The position numbers and the translations under genes are program-made. From Acidobacteria bacterium 13_2_20CM_2_57_6 (lineage in GTDB: Bacteria > Acidobacteriota > Terriglobia > Acidiferrales > UBA7541), in the NCBI GenBank assembly GCA_001917435.1, contig MNEA01000110.1, forward strand, positions 1 to 50,105: a DNA stretch of 50,105 nucleotides, given 5' to 3'. Of this stretch, positions 1 through 8,083 are shown in pieces; position 1 is the first letter of the stretch; each line of letters starts with the position of its first letter. The notes beneath the pieces are model-generated. The model worked only from the letters and a program-made list of their open reading frames with translations. It searched no databases and was not told the DNA's origin.

Positions 1-91
1 CGGGAATTCCACGAGGACGATCAACTTCGTATTGGACCGCAAGCCTAAGAAGGTGGCACTCAACGCCTACAAGGAAATTCTGGAGCGTTGA
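1..91 (+). CDS. 3' end of an unrecognised gene, cut by the window edge
   Basis: A reading frame open from base 2 ends at TGA 89-91 and gives about 29 residues, ending KKVALNAYKEILER. The tail is basic and helical. It faintly resembles the C-terminus of some glycoside hydrolase family 2 proteins (a DRKPK stretch followed by a helix), but that is too little to assign a function. It is not the UppS C-terminus often found before cdsA. A gap of 160 bases separates it from cdsA, so it is probably not in the same operon. Confidence 0.4.
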   Translation, partial: GNSTRTINFVLDRKPKKVALNAYKEILER

Positions 92-251
92 GAGAACGCC
101 GTAGTTCCTTTGTGCAACTAGCTGCAAATCACCCTCAGAGATGCATGCGACAGCTCTTTTGACGCGCATACCCAGAGCCTGCTTCCGGCGTGATTTATTT
201 CTCATGATGTGATGAGATGAAGGCCGCGATCTCTGAGGGGATTCCATTTCT

Positions 252-1127
252 ATGACCTGGAAGCGGGTAGCGACGGCCGTCGTGTTGATTCCGTTTGTTG
301 TGGGGATAGTGCTATGGGGATCCACGGCGATTTTGGCGCTAGCTGTTGGATTGGTGACGCTGCTGGCTCTGTTCGAGTATTTTACGCTAGGCGATGCGAT
401 CGGGCACCGGGCGTACCGGTTTTGGACGGCGAGTTGTGCGTTGCTACTCATTTATGTGCAATGGCTGGCCACGGTGGTTCGCTCCGGCGCATTTATTGGG
501 ATTGGCTCTTCTTCGCGGATGACATGGAACGTGGTTCGTGCGTTTCCGCGAGCGGAAGATGCCGTTTTTCTATTTGTGATTGGCATTGCGGCCATCACGT
601 TATTCACGAGGCGGCCGTTGGTCGAAACGCTTCCGGCGGCGGGCATAAGCTCGAGTGGACTAATTCTGGTGGCATTTCCGTTGTCATACGCGATTCGGCT
701 TCACGGCGCTGGGACGCAGGGGCCGGCGCTGCTGCTGTTTGCAATGGTGATTATTTGGGTGGGGGATACAGCGGCGTATTTTGTGGGCCGATCCATTGGG
801 AAATATAAATTGGCGCCACATTTGAGCCCTAGCAAGACGTGGGAGGGGACGGTGGCGAGTTTTCTTGGATCGCTGGTCGTGGCGCTCGTGTTCGCACGAT
901 TTGTGACGGTGCCTCTTCCGCATTTGCTGGGGATGGCGGCGGTGGGGAACGTGGCGGGGCAGGTGGGCGACTTGCTGGAATCAGCTTATAAGCGGAGCGC
1001 GGGGATCAAGGATTCGGGGAGTTTATTGCCCGGGCATGGCGGTGTGCTTGACCGAATCGACGCGCTCATCCTGGCGATTCCGGTTGTCTGGTATTATTGG
1101 GTATTGATCTACTCTCCCAAGTCGTAG
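252..1127 (+). CDS. cdsA: Phosphatidate cytidylyltransferase (CDP-diglyceride synthase)
   Basis: CdsA makes CDP-diacylglycerol from phosphatidate and CTP in the inner membrane, the branch point for phospholipid synthesis. The 291-residue product is very hydrophobic with several membrane segments. It ends with the family signature: a SPSKTWEG motif near residue 193, then SAYKR...KDSG...PGHGGVLDRID close to the C-terminus, which holds the metal-binding Asp residues. The ATG follows a GAGGGG ribosome-binding site. dxr starts 43 bases downstream and rseP follows, the common cdsA-dxr-rseP order. The third codon positions are visibly rich in G compared with genes at 30-37 kb. Confidence 0.95.
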   Translation: MTWKRVATAVVLIPFVVGIVLWGSTAILALAVGLVTLLALFEYFTLGDAIGHRAYRFWTASCALLLIYVQWLATVVRSGAFIGIGSSSRMTWNVVRAFPRAEDAVFLFVIGIAAITLFTRRPLVETLPAAGISSSGLILVAFPLSYAIRLHGAGTQGPALLLFAMVIIWVGDTAAYFVGRSIGKYKLAPHLSPSKTWEGTVASFLGSLVVALVFARFVTVPLPHLLGMAAVGNVAGQVGDLLESAYKRSAGIKDSGSLLPGHGGVLDRIDALILAIPVVWYYWVLIYSPKS

Positions 1128-1170
1128 GTCAAAAAGTTTCCATCCGACAAAAAGGAAAACGAACGGCTCC

Positions 1171-2376
1171 GTGAAACAGCTATCCATTTTGGGCTCGACG
1201 GGATCGATTGGGCGGCAGTGCCTTTCGGTGGTCGAGGCTTTGCCGGAGAGGTTTGGTGTTGTCGCGCTGGCGGCTGGGGCGAACCTGGAAGAATTGATTG
1301 GGCAGATCGGGCGGCATCGGCCGGAGGTCGTTTCGCTTGGGGATGGCGCGCGAGCTGATGAGTTGGCGCTGCTATTGCGCGAAAAGGGCGTTGCGCCGAT
1401 ACCGGAGATTCACCACGGACGAGAAGGAATGCTGGCGGTGGGGACGCATTCCAAGGCCGATATCGTGGTGTCGGCGACCGTGGGCGTGGTCGGGCTGGAA
1501 GCAACGTACGAAGCAGTCAAGCTGGGAAAAACGGTAGCGCTTTCGAACAAAGAGGTTCTGGTTGCGGCAGGCGAGCTGGTGATGGCCGCGGCGAAGAAAG
1601 CCGGGCGTGAACTGTTGCCAGTAGATAGCGAACACAACGCCGTGCATCAATGCCTGCGCGGCGGAGCGCACGGAGAAGTGCGGCGGCTGGTGCTGACGGC
1701 CTCGGGAGGACCGTTTCGAAAGACGCCGCTGGCAGTGCTAGCGAATGTCACGACCGAGCAAGCGTTGGCGCATCCGAACTGGCGGATGGGAAACCGCATC
1801 ACCATCGATTCGGCGACGATGATGAACAAAGGCTTCGAGATTATTGAGGCGCGGTGGCTGTTTGGCATGCGGCCGGATCAAATCGACGTGGTGGTCCACC
1901 CGCAGTCCACGATTCATTCCATGGTGGAGTTCGTGGATGGTTCTATTTTGGCGCAACTGGGACCAACGGACATGCGCATGCCCATTCAATATGCGTTAAC
2001 CTATCCAGAGAGGGTGGCATCTAATCAGGTAGCCTTGGACTTGCCAAAGTTGAAGCGCCTGGATTTTGAGAAGGCTTCGACGCGGCGGTTTCCCTGTTTG
2101 CGCCTGGCACGAGAAGCGATGAAGAAGGGCGGCGCGCTGCCCTGTGCGCTGAATGCGGCGGATGAGATTGCAGTGGCGGCGTTTTTGGAGCGGCGGCTGC
2201 CGTTCCTGGGCATCCCGGAAGTGATTGAACGCGTGCTTGCGCGGACTCCGCGAGTAAAGTTTGAGAAAATGGACGATGTGCTTACGGCCGATGCGGAAGC
2301 GCGTCGAATGGCAAGGGAAGAAGTAGAGCGGCTGGCGGTGACGGCCGCGGCGGCGTCAACAGCGTCAACAAGGTAA
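1171..2376 (+). CDS. dxr: 1-deoxy-D-xylulose 5-phosphate reductoisomerase
   Basis: Dxr converts DXP to 2-C-methyl-D-erythritol 4-phosphate with NADPH, the committed step of the MEP isoprenoid pathway in the cytoplasm. The 401-residue protein starts with the NADPH-binding GSTGSIGRQ loop. It has the SNKE motif, the metal-site PVDSEHNA motif near residue 150 and HPNWRMG followed by DSATMMNKG, all diagnostic. The length is normal. The start is GTG with only a loose AAGGA upstream. It lies between cdsA and rseP on the same strand with short gaps, so co-transcription is likely. Confidence 0.96.
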   Translation: MKQLSILGSTGSIGRQCLSVVEALPERFGVVALAAGANLEELIGQIGRHRPEVVSLGDGARADELALLLREKGVAPIPEIHHGREGMLAVGTHSKADIVVSATVGVVGLEATYEAVKLGKTVALSNKEVLVAAGELVMAAAKKAGRELLPVDSEHNAVHQCLRGGAHGEVRRLVLTASGGPFRKTPLAVLANVTTEQALAHPNWRMGNRITIDSATMMNKGFEIIEARWLFGMRPDQIDVVVHPQSTIHSMVEFVDGSILAQLGPTDMRMPIQYALTYPERVASNQVALDLPKLKRLDFEKASTRRFPCLRLAREAMKKGGALPCALNAADEIAVAAFLERRLPFLGIPEVIERVLARTPRVKFEKMDDVLTADAEARRMAREEVERLAVTAAAASTASTR

Positions 2377-2391
2377 GGAGAACCGGAGCGT

Positions 2392-3717
2392 ATGAATTTG
2401 TTACTGGGCGTCGCCCTGGTACTGGGCCTGATGATCATGATCCACGAGTGGGGCCACTTCATTGTGGCGCGCTTGTTTGGCGTGCGAGTGGATGTCTTCT
2501 CGATTGGGTTTGGTCCGCGGCTGTTCGGATGGAAACGCGGCGCGACGGACTATCGTATAAGCGCGCTGCCGTTTGGCGGCTACGTGCGCATGGCGGGGCA
2601 GGATTTATCGGAAGTGGATTCGAATGACGTCGCTCCAACCGGCGCACCGGACGAATTGATGAGCAAGCCGCGGTGGCAGCGGGCGCTGATTTCCTTCGCC
2701 GGACCGGCAGTCAACCTGATTTTCCCGATTCTTCTACTCACGGGATTGTTCGTCGCAGTAGGACTGCCGTATTCGTCTTTCTACGATTTGCCTGTGCAAG
2801 TCGTCGCGTTGCCGACGGGGCAAGCGAGCCCTTTGCAAGTGGGCGACAAACTTCTTTCGATCAATGGCGTTCGGAATCCGACCTGGGAGCAGGCGCAGAA
2901 GGCCCTGAAGCAAGCTGCTCCGGGCGACAAACTAAAATTGGAAGTAGAGAACGCGGGACAGACGCGCACTGTGGAAGTCCCTTTGACTGCCAGCACGACG
3001 CTGGACCGCATTTTGGGTTATCTACCGCGTCCGCCGATCCTCGATGAAGTGGCGCCCGGAACTCCCGCGGAACGCGCCGGACTGAAAGAGGGCGACCAAA
3101 TTCTCGCCGTGGATGGGCAAAAAATCGAATACTGGGACCAGTTCAGGGAACATGTCAGCAGTTCGAACGGGAAAGCCATGAAGCTTGACGTGGAGCGCAA
3201 GGGCCAATTGACACACGCCGAAGTGACACCGCAGAAGGGCGTCTCGGAATCCGGCGAAACGACGTACCAAGTGGGCGTAGCCGTGCTTGATCCGACATCC
3301 TACCGGCGCGTTTCCTTCACGGATGGCGTTCGCGACGCGTTCGTGATGACCGGCGAGCGCACCAAGGAGACCATCGGCGTCGTAGGAATGCTGTTCAGCG
3401 GGCGAGTTTCCGTCAGGCAACTGCAAGGCGCAGTAGGTATTTCGCGAGCGGCGGGTGAAGCCGTGCGAAAGGGGCCGCTGGCGGTGATTTCGCTCATGGT
3501 TTTGATCAGCGTGAACCTGGGCATTCTGAACCTGCTGCCCATTCCCATCCTGGATGGCGGAAACATTCTTCTGCTCACGTTGGAAGGAATCCGGCGGCGC
3601 GATTTCAGTTTGGCGTTCAAAGAGCGCTTTGTGCAGGTTGGCTTCGTCTTTCTCTTGGTCCTCTTCGCGTACGTTATGTACAATGACGTGGTGCGGATGC
3701 TTCCGATCCATTCCTGA
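2392..3717 (+). CDS. rseP: RIP zinc metalloprotease RseP (site-2 protease)
   Basis: This is an intramembrane zinc protease that cleaves anti-sigma factors and signal-peptide remnants within the inner membrane. In 441 residues it shows the HEWGH zinc motif at 18-22 in the first membrane segment and two PDZ domains in tandem (roughly 115-200 and 210-285). The third metal ligand, in the LDG motif near Asp388, follows NLLPIPI. Membrane segments flank these at both ends. The ATG is 12 bases behind an AAGGAG site that overlaps the dxr stop, so translation is probably coupled. No anti-sigma substrate gene is visible in the window. Confidence 0.95.
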   Translation: MNLLLGVALVLGLMIMIHEWGHFIVARLFGVRVDVFSIGFGPRLFGWKRGATDYRISALPFGGYVRMAGQDLSEVDSNDVAPTGAPDELMSKPRWQRALISFAGPAVNLIFPILLLTGLFVAVGLPYSSFYDLPVQVVALPTGQASPLQVGDKLLSINGVRNPTWEQAQKALKQAAPGDKLKLEVENAGQTRTVEVPLTASTTLDRILGYLPRPPILDEVAPGTPAERAGLKEGDQILAVDGQKIEYWDQFREHVSSSNGKAMKLDVERKGQLTHAEVTPQKGVSESGETTYQVGVAVLDPTSYRRVSFTDGVRDAFVMTGERTKETIGVVGMLFSGRVSVRQLQGAVGISRAAGEAVRKGPLAVISLMVLISVNLGILNLLPIPILDGGNILLLTLEGIRRRDFSLAFKERFVQVGFVFLLVLFAYVMYNDVVRMLPIHS

Positions 3718-3749
3718 GTCCCCACGCGCGCACAAGCGGAGAACTGCAA

Positions 3750-4244
3750 ATGGCTGCTTCACCGTCCCACAGGGTTTCCACTGGGGAGCGGCTCAATACC
3801 GCCGAAACAACCGGCAAACTCCAGCAATCGGTGGCGAAACGCGGTATCCGCATGACGCGACAGCGCCGCGTGATTCTGCAAGTGATGGATGACGCCGAGC
3901 AGCACCTGGACGTGGATCAAATCCTCGAGCGGGCGCAAAAAATCGATTCGGGCGTGCACCTGGTTACCGTCTACCGCACGATTGACCTTCTCAAGAAGCA
4001 GGGCTTGATCGACGAGCTGGATTTGCTGCACCTGCGCGGGGACCGGCACTACTACGAAACACACGGGCCGCGGGACCACATTCACGTGGCGTGCCTGCGC
4101 TGCGGAAAAGTGCGCGAATTCGAAAGCCGGCTCTACGAACAACTGAAAGAACAAATTGCGCGGGACTTCCACATGAAAGTTACGGTTTCCCGCACCGAAG
4201 TCGGGGGCTATTGCGAAGAGTGCCTGCGAAAAACAAAAGAATAG
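3750..4244 (+). CDS. Fur family transcriptional regulator
   Basis: The 164-residue product has a winged-helix DNA-binding domain (residues about 30-105, with the TVYRTIDLLKKQGL recognition region). A dimerisation domain with His-rich metal ligands (HYYETHGPRDHIHV) and two CxxC-type pairs (CLRC, CEEC) for a structural zinc follows. These are hallmarks of Fur, PerR and Zur repressors. The metal specificity cannot be told from sequence alone. It starts 32 bases after rseP on the same strand. An N-terminal extension of about 30 residues precedes the domain; an internal ATG in the same frame (RGIRMTRQRR) is a less likely start. Confidence 0.9.
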   Translation: MAASPSHRVSTGERLNTAETTGKLQQSVAKRGIRMTRQRRVILQVMDDAEQHLDVDQILERAQKIDSGVHLVTVYRTIDLLKKQGLIDELDLLHLRGDRHYYETHGPRDHIHVACLRCGKVREFESRLYEQLKEQIARDFHMKVTVSRTEVGGYCEECLRKTKE

Positions 4245-4325
4245 CCGAGCCCCTCATTTCTTTGCCTCCCTATCTTCTTGCCTCCTAAGCGATTACGCCA
4301 TTCTTCGGCATTACTAACCTTTTCC

Positions 4326-4355
4326 TTGACAAGTGGAGTACGACCCTGGTACAAT
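4326..4355 (+). promoter_or_regulatory. Near-consensus sigma-70 promoter
   Basis: A perfect -35 hexamer TTGACA (4326-4331), an 18-base spacer and TACAAT (4350-4355), a one-mismatch -10. It is the strongest promoter-like sequence I noticed in the window. The predicted start near 4362 lies only about 13 bases before a strong terminator hairpin. Confidence 0.6.
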
Positions 4356-4374
4356 CAGTGCTGTAGAACAATGC

Positions 4375-4406
4375 GCCCCGACTCCGGTCGGGGCTTTTTG
4401 TTTTTT
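4375..4406 (+). terminator. Rho-independent terminator
   Basis: A perfect 8-bp stem (GCCCCGAC / GTCGGGGC, 4375-4382 and 4387-4394) with a TCCG tetraloop is followed by TTTTTGTTTTTT. It is textbook in form. It sits about 20 bases downstream of the -10 box at 4350, so the transcript between them would be only some 40 nucleotides. Confidence 0.85.
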
Positions 4407-4433
4407 GGAGTGCGGGAGCTTGCTCCCGCTTTT
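4406..4433 (+). repeat. REP-like hairpin element, copy 1
   Basis: It starts with TGGAGTGCGG and contains the inverted repeat GCGGGAG-CTTG-CTCCCGC, then TTTT. The same 28-base layout recurs in the opposite direction at 4497-4524. The stem bases differ between the copies, but the changes compensate so that pairing is kept. Confidence 0.6.
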
Positions 4434-4496
4434 CCTCCGTCTCCCCACTCCAGTTACGGCGAAAAACCTCCTCAGTCAGCAACCCGCGGTCGTAAG

Positions 4497-4524
4497 AAAA
4501 GCGGCGTCAAGCCGCCGCACTCCA
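4497..4524 (-). repeat. REP-like hairpin element, copy 2 (inverted)
   Basis: Read on the minus strand this copy matches the one at 4406-4433 at 23 of 28 positions: the same TGGAGTGCGG start, a stem GCGGCG / CGCCGC with a GCTTGA loop, and the same TTTT end. The pair is head to head with a 63-base spacer, as in bacterial REP doublets. No RAYT (REP-associated tyrosine) transposase gene is in the window. Confidence 0.55.
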
Positions 4525-4633
4525 CAATAAGTCTTTGCCTTTTCTTTTTTCTGTCGAGTCTCGCACTTTTCAACTCTTCGACTCTTAGACTTCTCTTGGT
4601 TCTGTTGACTTCCTGGGGATATGGCCACGGACA

Positions 4634-4655
4634 GACGAAAAGCAGATCCCTCACC
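4634..4655 (+). repeat. Dispersed short repeat, copy 1
   Basis: The core CGAAAAGCRGATCCCTCACC occurs here and at 5519-5538 with a single difference. Here it runs into the start of the decayed HNH gene. Confidence 0.45.
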
Positions 4656-5320
4656 CTGCCAAAAGCGCCGTCTACTCGTATCTCCTGCGCCATTCCCTCG
4701 TGGTAGGCAAGCTCCGCCTGCAGTTTGCGGTCATGTCCCTAGCCCGCACTCTGGGTCTCTCCATCGGACCGGTGCGCCAGGCGGTGCGCCGGCTCGACGA
4801 GCTGGGGGCTTTGCGCGTGCTGGAACGCAGCATGACCGGCCATCTCGTGGAGATGCGCCTGCCCGGGCAAAAATGGCGCCTCAATGGTTGTGGGGGCTGT
4901 GGGGGCCGCCGGGGAGGCGCCTGCCTCGACACTCGAAACCACGGATTTCTTGAAAACCTGGGCGCTCCGCAAAACCATTCACGATCGCGAACGCGGCGCT
5001 TGCTTTTATTGTCTCCGCCGCACTCCCGCTAACGTGCAGTGCCTCGACCCCGTCCGTGCCACGCGTACGCTTCGGACGCAATTCCTAGCGCAACCTGGTT
5101 TCCTGCTGTATCGAATGCAACACGCGCAGGGGCGACCGTCCGGTCCCGGATTTTCTGCGCACTCTCTACCGCCTGGGTCGCCTAATCCCGAGACGTATTG
5201 CTCGGAATCCGGACCACGCGTCTCTAGGAAGTTTGCAAAGGTGCGTATCTCAGCAGGCTTTGCCGGAACTGCCCCGGCAGGAACAGACTTGTTATCTCCT
5301 GGGTTGGGCATTTCACTTTA
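4634..5320 (+). pseudogene. Decayed winged-helix / HNH endonuclease gene
   Basis: Three successive frames together spell one protein. From 4646 the frame gives IPHPAKSAVYSYLLRHSL and then a winged-helix-like stretch (SLARTLGLSIGPVRQAV, then RRLDELGALRVLE). From about 4900 another frame gives DFLKTWALRKTIHDRERG, then ACFYC and CLD. From 5080 a third frame gives RNLVSCCIECNTRRG and PDFLRTLYRLGRL. The two CxxC pairs and the RNLV..C..CN pattern are those of HNH nucleases. The lesions are a frameshift between about 4860 and 4930, CLDP (CCC, 5049-5051) where an HNH protein should have CLDH, a frameshift in 5052-5085, and a TAG at 5086-5088. The catalytic His is therefore lost too. The original start and end are uncertain. 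Confidence 0.7.
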
Positions 5321-5517
5321 TGATAGCAGAACCTAGCAGAAGGCCTTTGGCGGGTGACCGCGCCTTAATTCTGAAAAAGGCCTTTGGGTGGCCCATTCCT
5401 GGCGGTTTTGTACGCGGGTGGCCGGCCCTAAGCCGCATGGCCGACCATCGATCTGCAAAGGTGAATTTTGTCCGGGTGCAGCCATTCGATGCAAAAATAG
5501 TGGCGAGTGACGGGAAA

Positions 5518-5538
5518 ACGAAAAGCGGATCCCTCACC
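5518..5538 (+). repeat. Dispersed short repeat, copy 2
   Basis: It matches 4635-4655 at 20 of 21 positions. It is followed at about 5588 by GGTTCGGGATGACAAG, so the whole 5515-5605 stretch looks like an intergenic repeat unit. The last codons of the minus-strand MBL-RibF gene run into it. Between the HNH remnant and this repeat (5321-5517) I see no gene; there are two AAGGCCTTTGG words (about 5340 and 5380). Confidence 0.45.
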
Positions 5539-5564
5539 GCCGTTCGCGACAACGTTTGCGCCGC

Positions 5565-7445
5565 TTACCGCGTGCCAGTGCGCGACCGGGTTCGGGATGA
5601 CAAGCTTAAGAAAGGGACTGTACGAAAACGGCGCAGGCGGGAAAAGAAAGAGTTGGCGCGGGCGATATCGCTGGCGATCTGCACGCGCAACTCTTGAGGA
5701 CCGCTGAATTTCTTTTCTTCGCGAAGGCGCTTCCAAAATCGTACTTCCATACGCCTCGGGGCCGTCGTCGGCTGAGCATCAAGCAAGTGTGTTTCGACGC
5801 TGAGCGACGCGCCGTTAAACGTCGGGCGCGTGCCGATGTTCGTGACGGAGCGGTGACTGCGAGTCTCGCCTTCGAGGCAGGCGCGCGTGATGTAGACGCC
5901 GCGAGCGGGAAGCAGTTCCTGTTCAGGAGCGAGATTCAGGGTAGGGAAGGTGAAACGGCGGCCGGTTCCCGTGCCGCTGACCACTTCGCCTGTTAGCGCG
6001 AAGGGCCGCCCCAAAAGACGCGCGGCGTGCGACACGTCGCCTTCCGCGATTTCGCGGCGGATGATGGTGCTGGAGACCACTTCTCCGCGATAGACCACCG
6101 GGGGAACGATCACCACGTCGAAGCCGTGTTTTTTACCCAGCTCGGTGAGTAACTTTACGTCCCCCGTCTGCTTATGCCCGAACCGGAAATTCTCGCCGAC
6201 CAGAACGGCTCTGACACGCAGATCGCGGACAAGAATTTGCTCGATAAATTCGGCGGGAGAAAGCCGCGCGAGATCGAGCGTGAACGGCAGAACCACAACG
6301 GCTTCGAGGGCGAGCGCGTTGAACCACTCCATGCGCTGAGCGTTGGTTGAAAGCCGCAGCGGGGCAGATTCAGGGTGAAGCACTTTTCGCGGCGAGGGAT
6401 CAAACGTGAGCGCTGTGGAGACCGAATTGAGGGTCTGGGCGCGCTCGACGGTGGCGCGAAGAATCGCTTGATGGCCCAGATGGATGCCATCGAAGTTGCC
6501 AATGGCCAGAACACTGGCATGGCCGTACGTTGCATAGCGCGACGCCCAGGCCCGCGAAGAAGAGAAGGCCGACAGCCTGGTTGACCGGGCACCCGCCGTG
6601 GCAGCATTCGATACTTGCGAAACTCCGTGCTCGCCTGAAACTTTATCGGAAGCGTCCGCCTGAACTTCAAATTCGAGGCCATCGTAGGCCAGTTGTACGT
6701 GGGGATGGCCCATTTTCAGGAGCCGCTCATTCGTTTCAGAGTGCGGCAGGTCGTGGGCGATGTGTGTGAACCATGCACGGCGCGGATTGAGCTGTTGAAT
6801 AAGCGCGAGCGCTTGTTCTACCGTCTGATGCATGGGATGTGGAATGTCGCGGAGAGCATCCAGTACTAGTTCGTCGAGGCCCTCCAGGAGCGCCATCGAT
6901 GCATCGGGAACCGCGCTGAAATCGGTGAGATAGGCGGCACGTCCGAAACGGAAACCCAAGACCTCCATCTCGCCGTGAAGCAGAGGGACGGGAACAAAAG
7001 GGATGCCGAGAAGCTCAAAGGGACTCCGGACGGTGTTGAGCGTCACGCTGGGCACGGTGCTAAGGGTCGGCTTGTCGTCGAAAACGTAGGCAAACACACG
7101 CCGGATCACGCGAAACGTCTCTTCATTGCTGTAAACGGGCAGGGCTGACCGTTGGCGGATGTTGAAAGGGCGAATGTCATCGAACCCGAGAATGTGGTCG
7201 GCATGACCGTGCGTCAGCAGTATAGCGTCGAGGCGTTCCAGTCCGACCCGCAGGGCCTGCTGACGGAAGTCCGGCGAAGTGTCAATCAACACGTTCCGGC
7301 CGCCGCGGGAGATCAGCACAGAGGGACGCAGCCGCTTATCGCGAGGATCGTTCGACTTGCACACGCGGCAAGGGCATCCGAGCGTGGGGACGCCCATGGA
7401 AGTACCCGATCCAAGGACCGTGATTTTTATCGGAGCGGAAGGCAT
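5565..7445 (-). CDS. ribF: MBL-fold hydrolase (PhnP-like) fused to RibF riboflavin kinase/FAD synthetase
   Basis: 626 residues in one frame. Residues 1-260 are a metallo-beta-lactamase-fold domain with Cys24, Cys26 and Cys29 (the zinc-knuckle spacing of PhnP-type enzymes) and the metal motif HGHADH at 79-84. Residues 261-307 are a low-complexity linker. From about 308 a full RibF follows: the nucleotidyltransferase motif GNFDGIHLGH (316-325), STIIRR, and the flavokinase loop GTGTGRRFTFPTLN near 500. RibF makes FMN from riboflavin, then FAD. The hydrolase substrate is unknown; PhnP relatives act on cyclic phosphodiesters. The last 25 or so residues are encoded within a dispersed repeat and exceed the normal RibF end. 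DUF1844 lies 54 bases upstream on the same strand. Confidence 0.9.
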   Translation of the reverse strand: MPSAPIKITVLGSGTSMGVPTLGCPCRVCKSNDPRDKRLRPSVLISRGGRNVLIDTSPDFRQQALRVGLERLDAILLTHGHADHILGFDDIRPFNIRQRSALPVYSNEETFRVIRRVFAYVFDDKPTLSTVPSVTLNTVRSPFELLGIPFVPVPLLHGEMEVLGFRFGRAAYLTDFSAVPDASMALLEGLDELVLDALRDIPHPMHQTVEQALALIQQLNPRRAWFTHIAHDLPHSETNERLLKMGHPHVQLAYDGLEFEVQADASDKVSGEHGVSQVSNAATAGARSTRLSAFSSSRAWASRYATYGHASVLAIGNFDGIHLGHQAILRATVERAQTLNSVSTALTFDPSPRKVLHPESAPLRLSTNAQRMEWFNALALEAVVVLPFTLDLARLSPAEFIEQILVRDLRVRAVLVGENFRFGHKQTGDVKLLTELGKKHGFDVVIVPPVVYRGEVVSSTIIRREIAEGDVSHAARLLGRPFALTGEVVSGTGTGRRFTFPTLNLAPEQELLPARGVYITRACLEGETRSHRSVTNIGTRPTFNGASLSVETHLLDAQPTTAPRRMEVRFWKRLREEKKFSGPQELRVQIASDIARANSFFSRLRRFRTVPFLSLSSRTRSRTGTR

Positions 7446-7499
7446 GTTGAGAGCAATGATACCAATCGTTACGCGGAGCCGGGTAGACCACCAAGATTC

Positions 7500-7979
7500 T
7501 TAAGGGCGGGCTTTGGCCTTAGCTTTGGCGGCCTCGGCAGCAACCGCCTGATTGACCTCGAGAAAGGTCATCTTCAGTTTGCCGAGGAGGTCCAGGAGTA
7601 AGTTGTCCTCCTCCGGCGAGAGATTACCTTTCGTCTTTTCGTGCAGAGCATCGAGCATGTCGATCAGTTCGCGCGCGGCGTCGGGATCGATCATGGGCTG
7701 GCCGGTGCGCGGGTCGGCATAGGCGCCAAGAACCATGGCAGCGTTACTGCCCAGCATGCGGACGAGGTTCTCGAAAGCGGCAATGCGCTTGGGAGTCTCC
7801 GCCGGAGGAGGAGCAGCCGCTGTTTTGGGCGCCTCGGGCGGTGCAGCTGGAATCTTTGCCGCCTCCCGTTTGGCCTCCCGCTCTTCTTCCTCGACGACTT
7901 CCTTGCGCAATTCTCCCTCGGCGGTAAAAGGGCGACGGTCGATAACGCGAAATGCCTCTTCCTGTTTATGTTCGGACAA
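7500..7979 (-). CDS. DUF1844 domain protein
   Basis: About 159 residues. A charged, Ala/Pro-rich N-terminal half (with an EEEEREAKREAAK stretch) precedes a helical C-terminal domain. That domain (ENLVRMLGSNAAMVLG, then DPDAARELIDMLDALHEKTKGNLSPEE) is characteristic of DUF1844, whose function is unknown. I chose TTG at 7979, giving LSEHKQEEAFRVIDRRPF. The frame is open to 8219, but the extra residues look non-coding and would overlap mazG. It is the first gene of a minus-strand pair with the MBL-RibF fusion and diverges from mazG. Confidence 0.75.
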   Translation of the reverse strand: MSEHKQEEAFRVIDRRPFTAEGELRKEVVEEEEREAKREAAKIPAAPPEAPKTAAAPPPAETPKRIAAFENLVRMLGSNAAMVLGAYADPRTGQPMIDPDAARELIDMLDALHEKTKGNLSPEEDNLLLDLLGKLKMTFLEVNQAVAAEAAKAKAKARP

Positions 7980-8059
7980 GGTACTTTCCCCAGCGATTAG
8001 TCTAGCTTGCAGTTTATCACGGGTTGCCGGTTCGAGTCGCTCCGGCGCGCTCTCTATTT

Positions 8060-8081
8060 GGACCTGAAATGGACCTGAAAT
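8060..8081 (+). repeat. Tandem 11-bp direct repeat in the DUF1844/mazG divergent region
   Basis: GGACCTGAAAT is repeated twice without a gap (8060-8070, 8071-8081), immediately upstream of the candidate mazG promoter. The 11-base period is one helical turn, so a protein could bind both on one face. A chance duplication is equally possible. Confidence 0.4.
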
Positions 8082-8083
8082 GC

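Noticed and set aside
8020..8050. T-arm-like GGTTCGAGTC that could suggest a tRNA
   Set aside because: No matching acceptor, D or anticodon arms could be placed around it, and the stem does not pair well.
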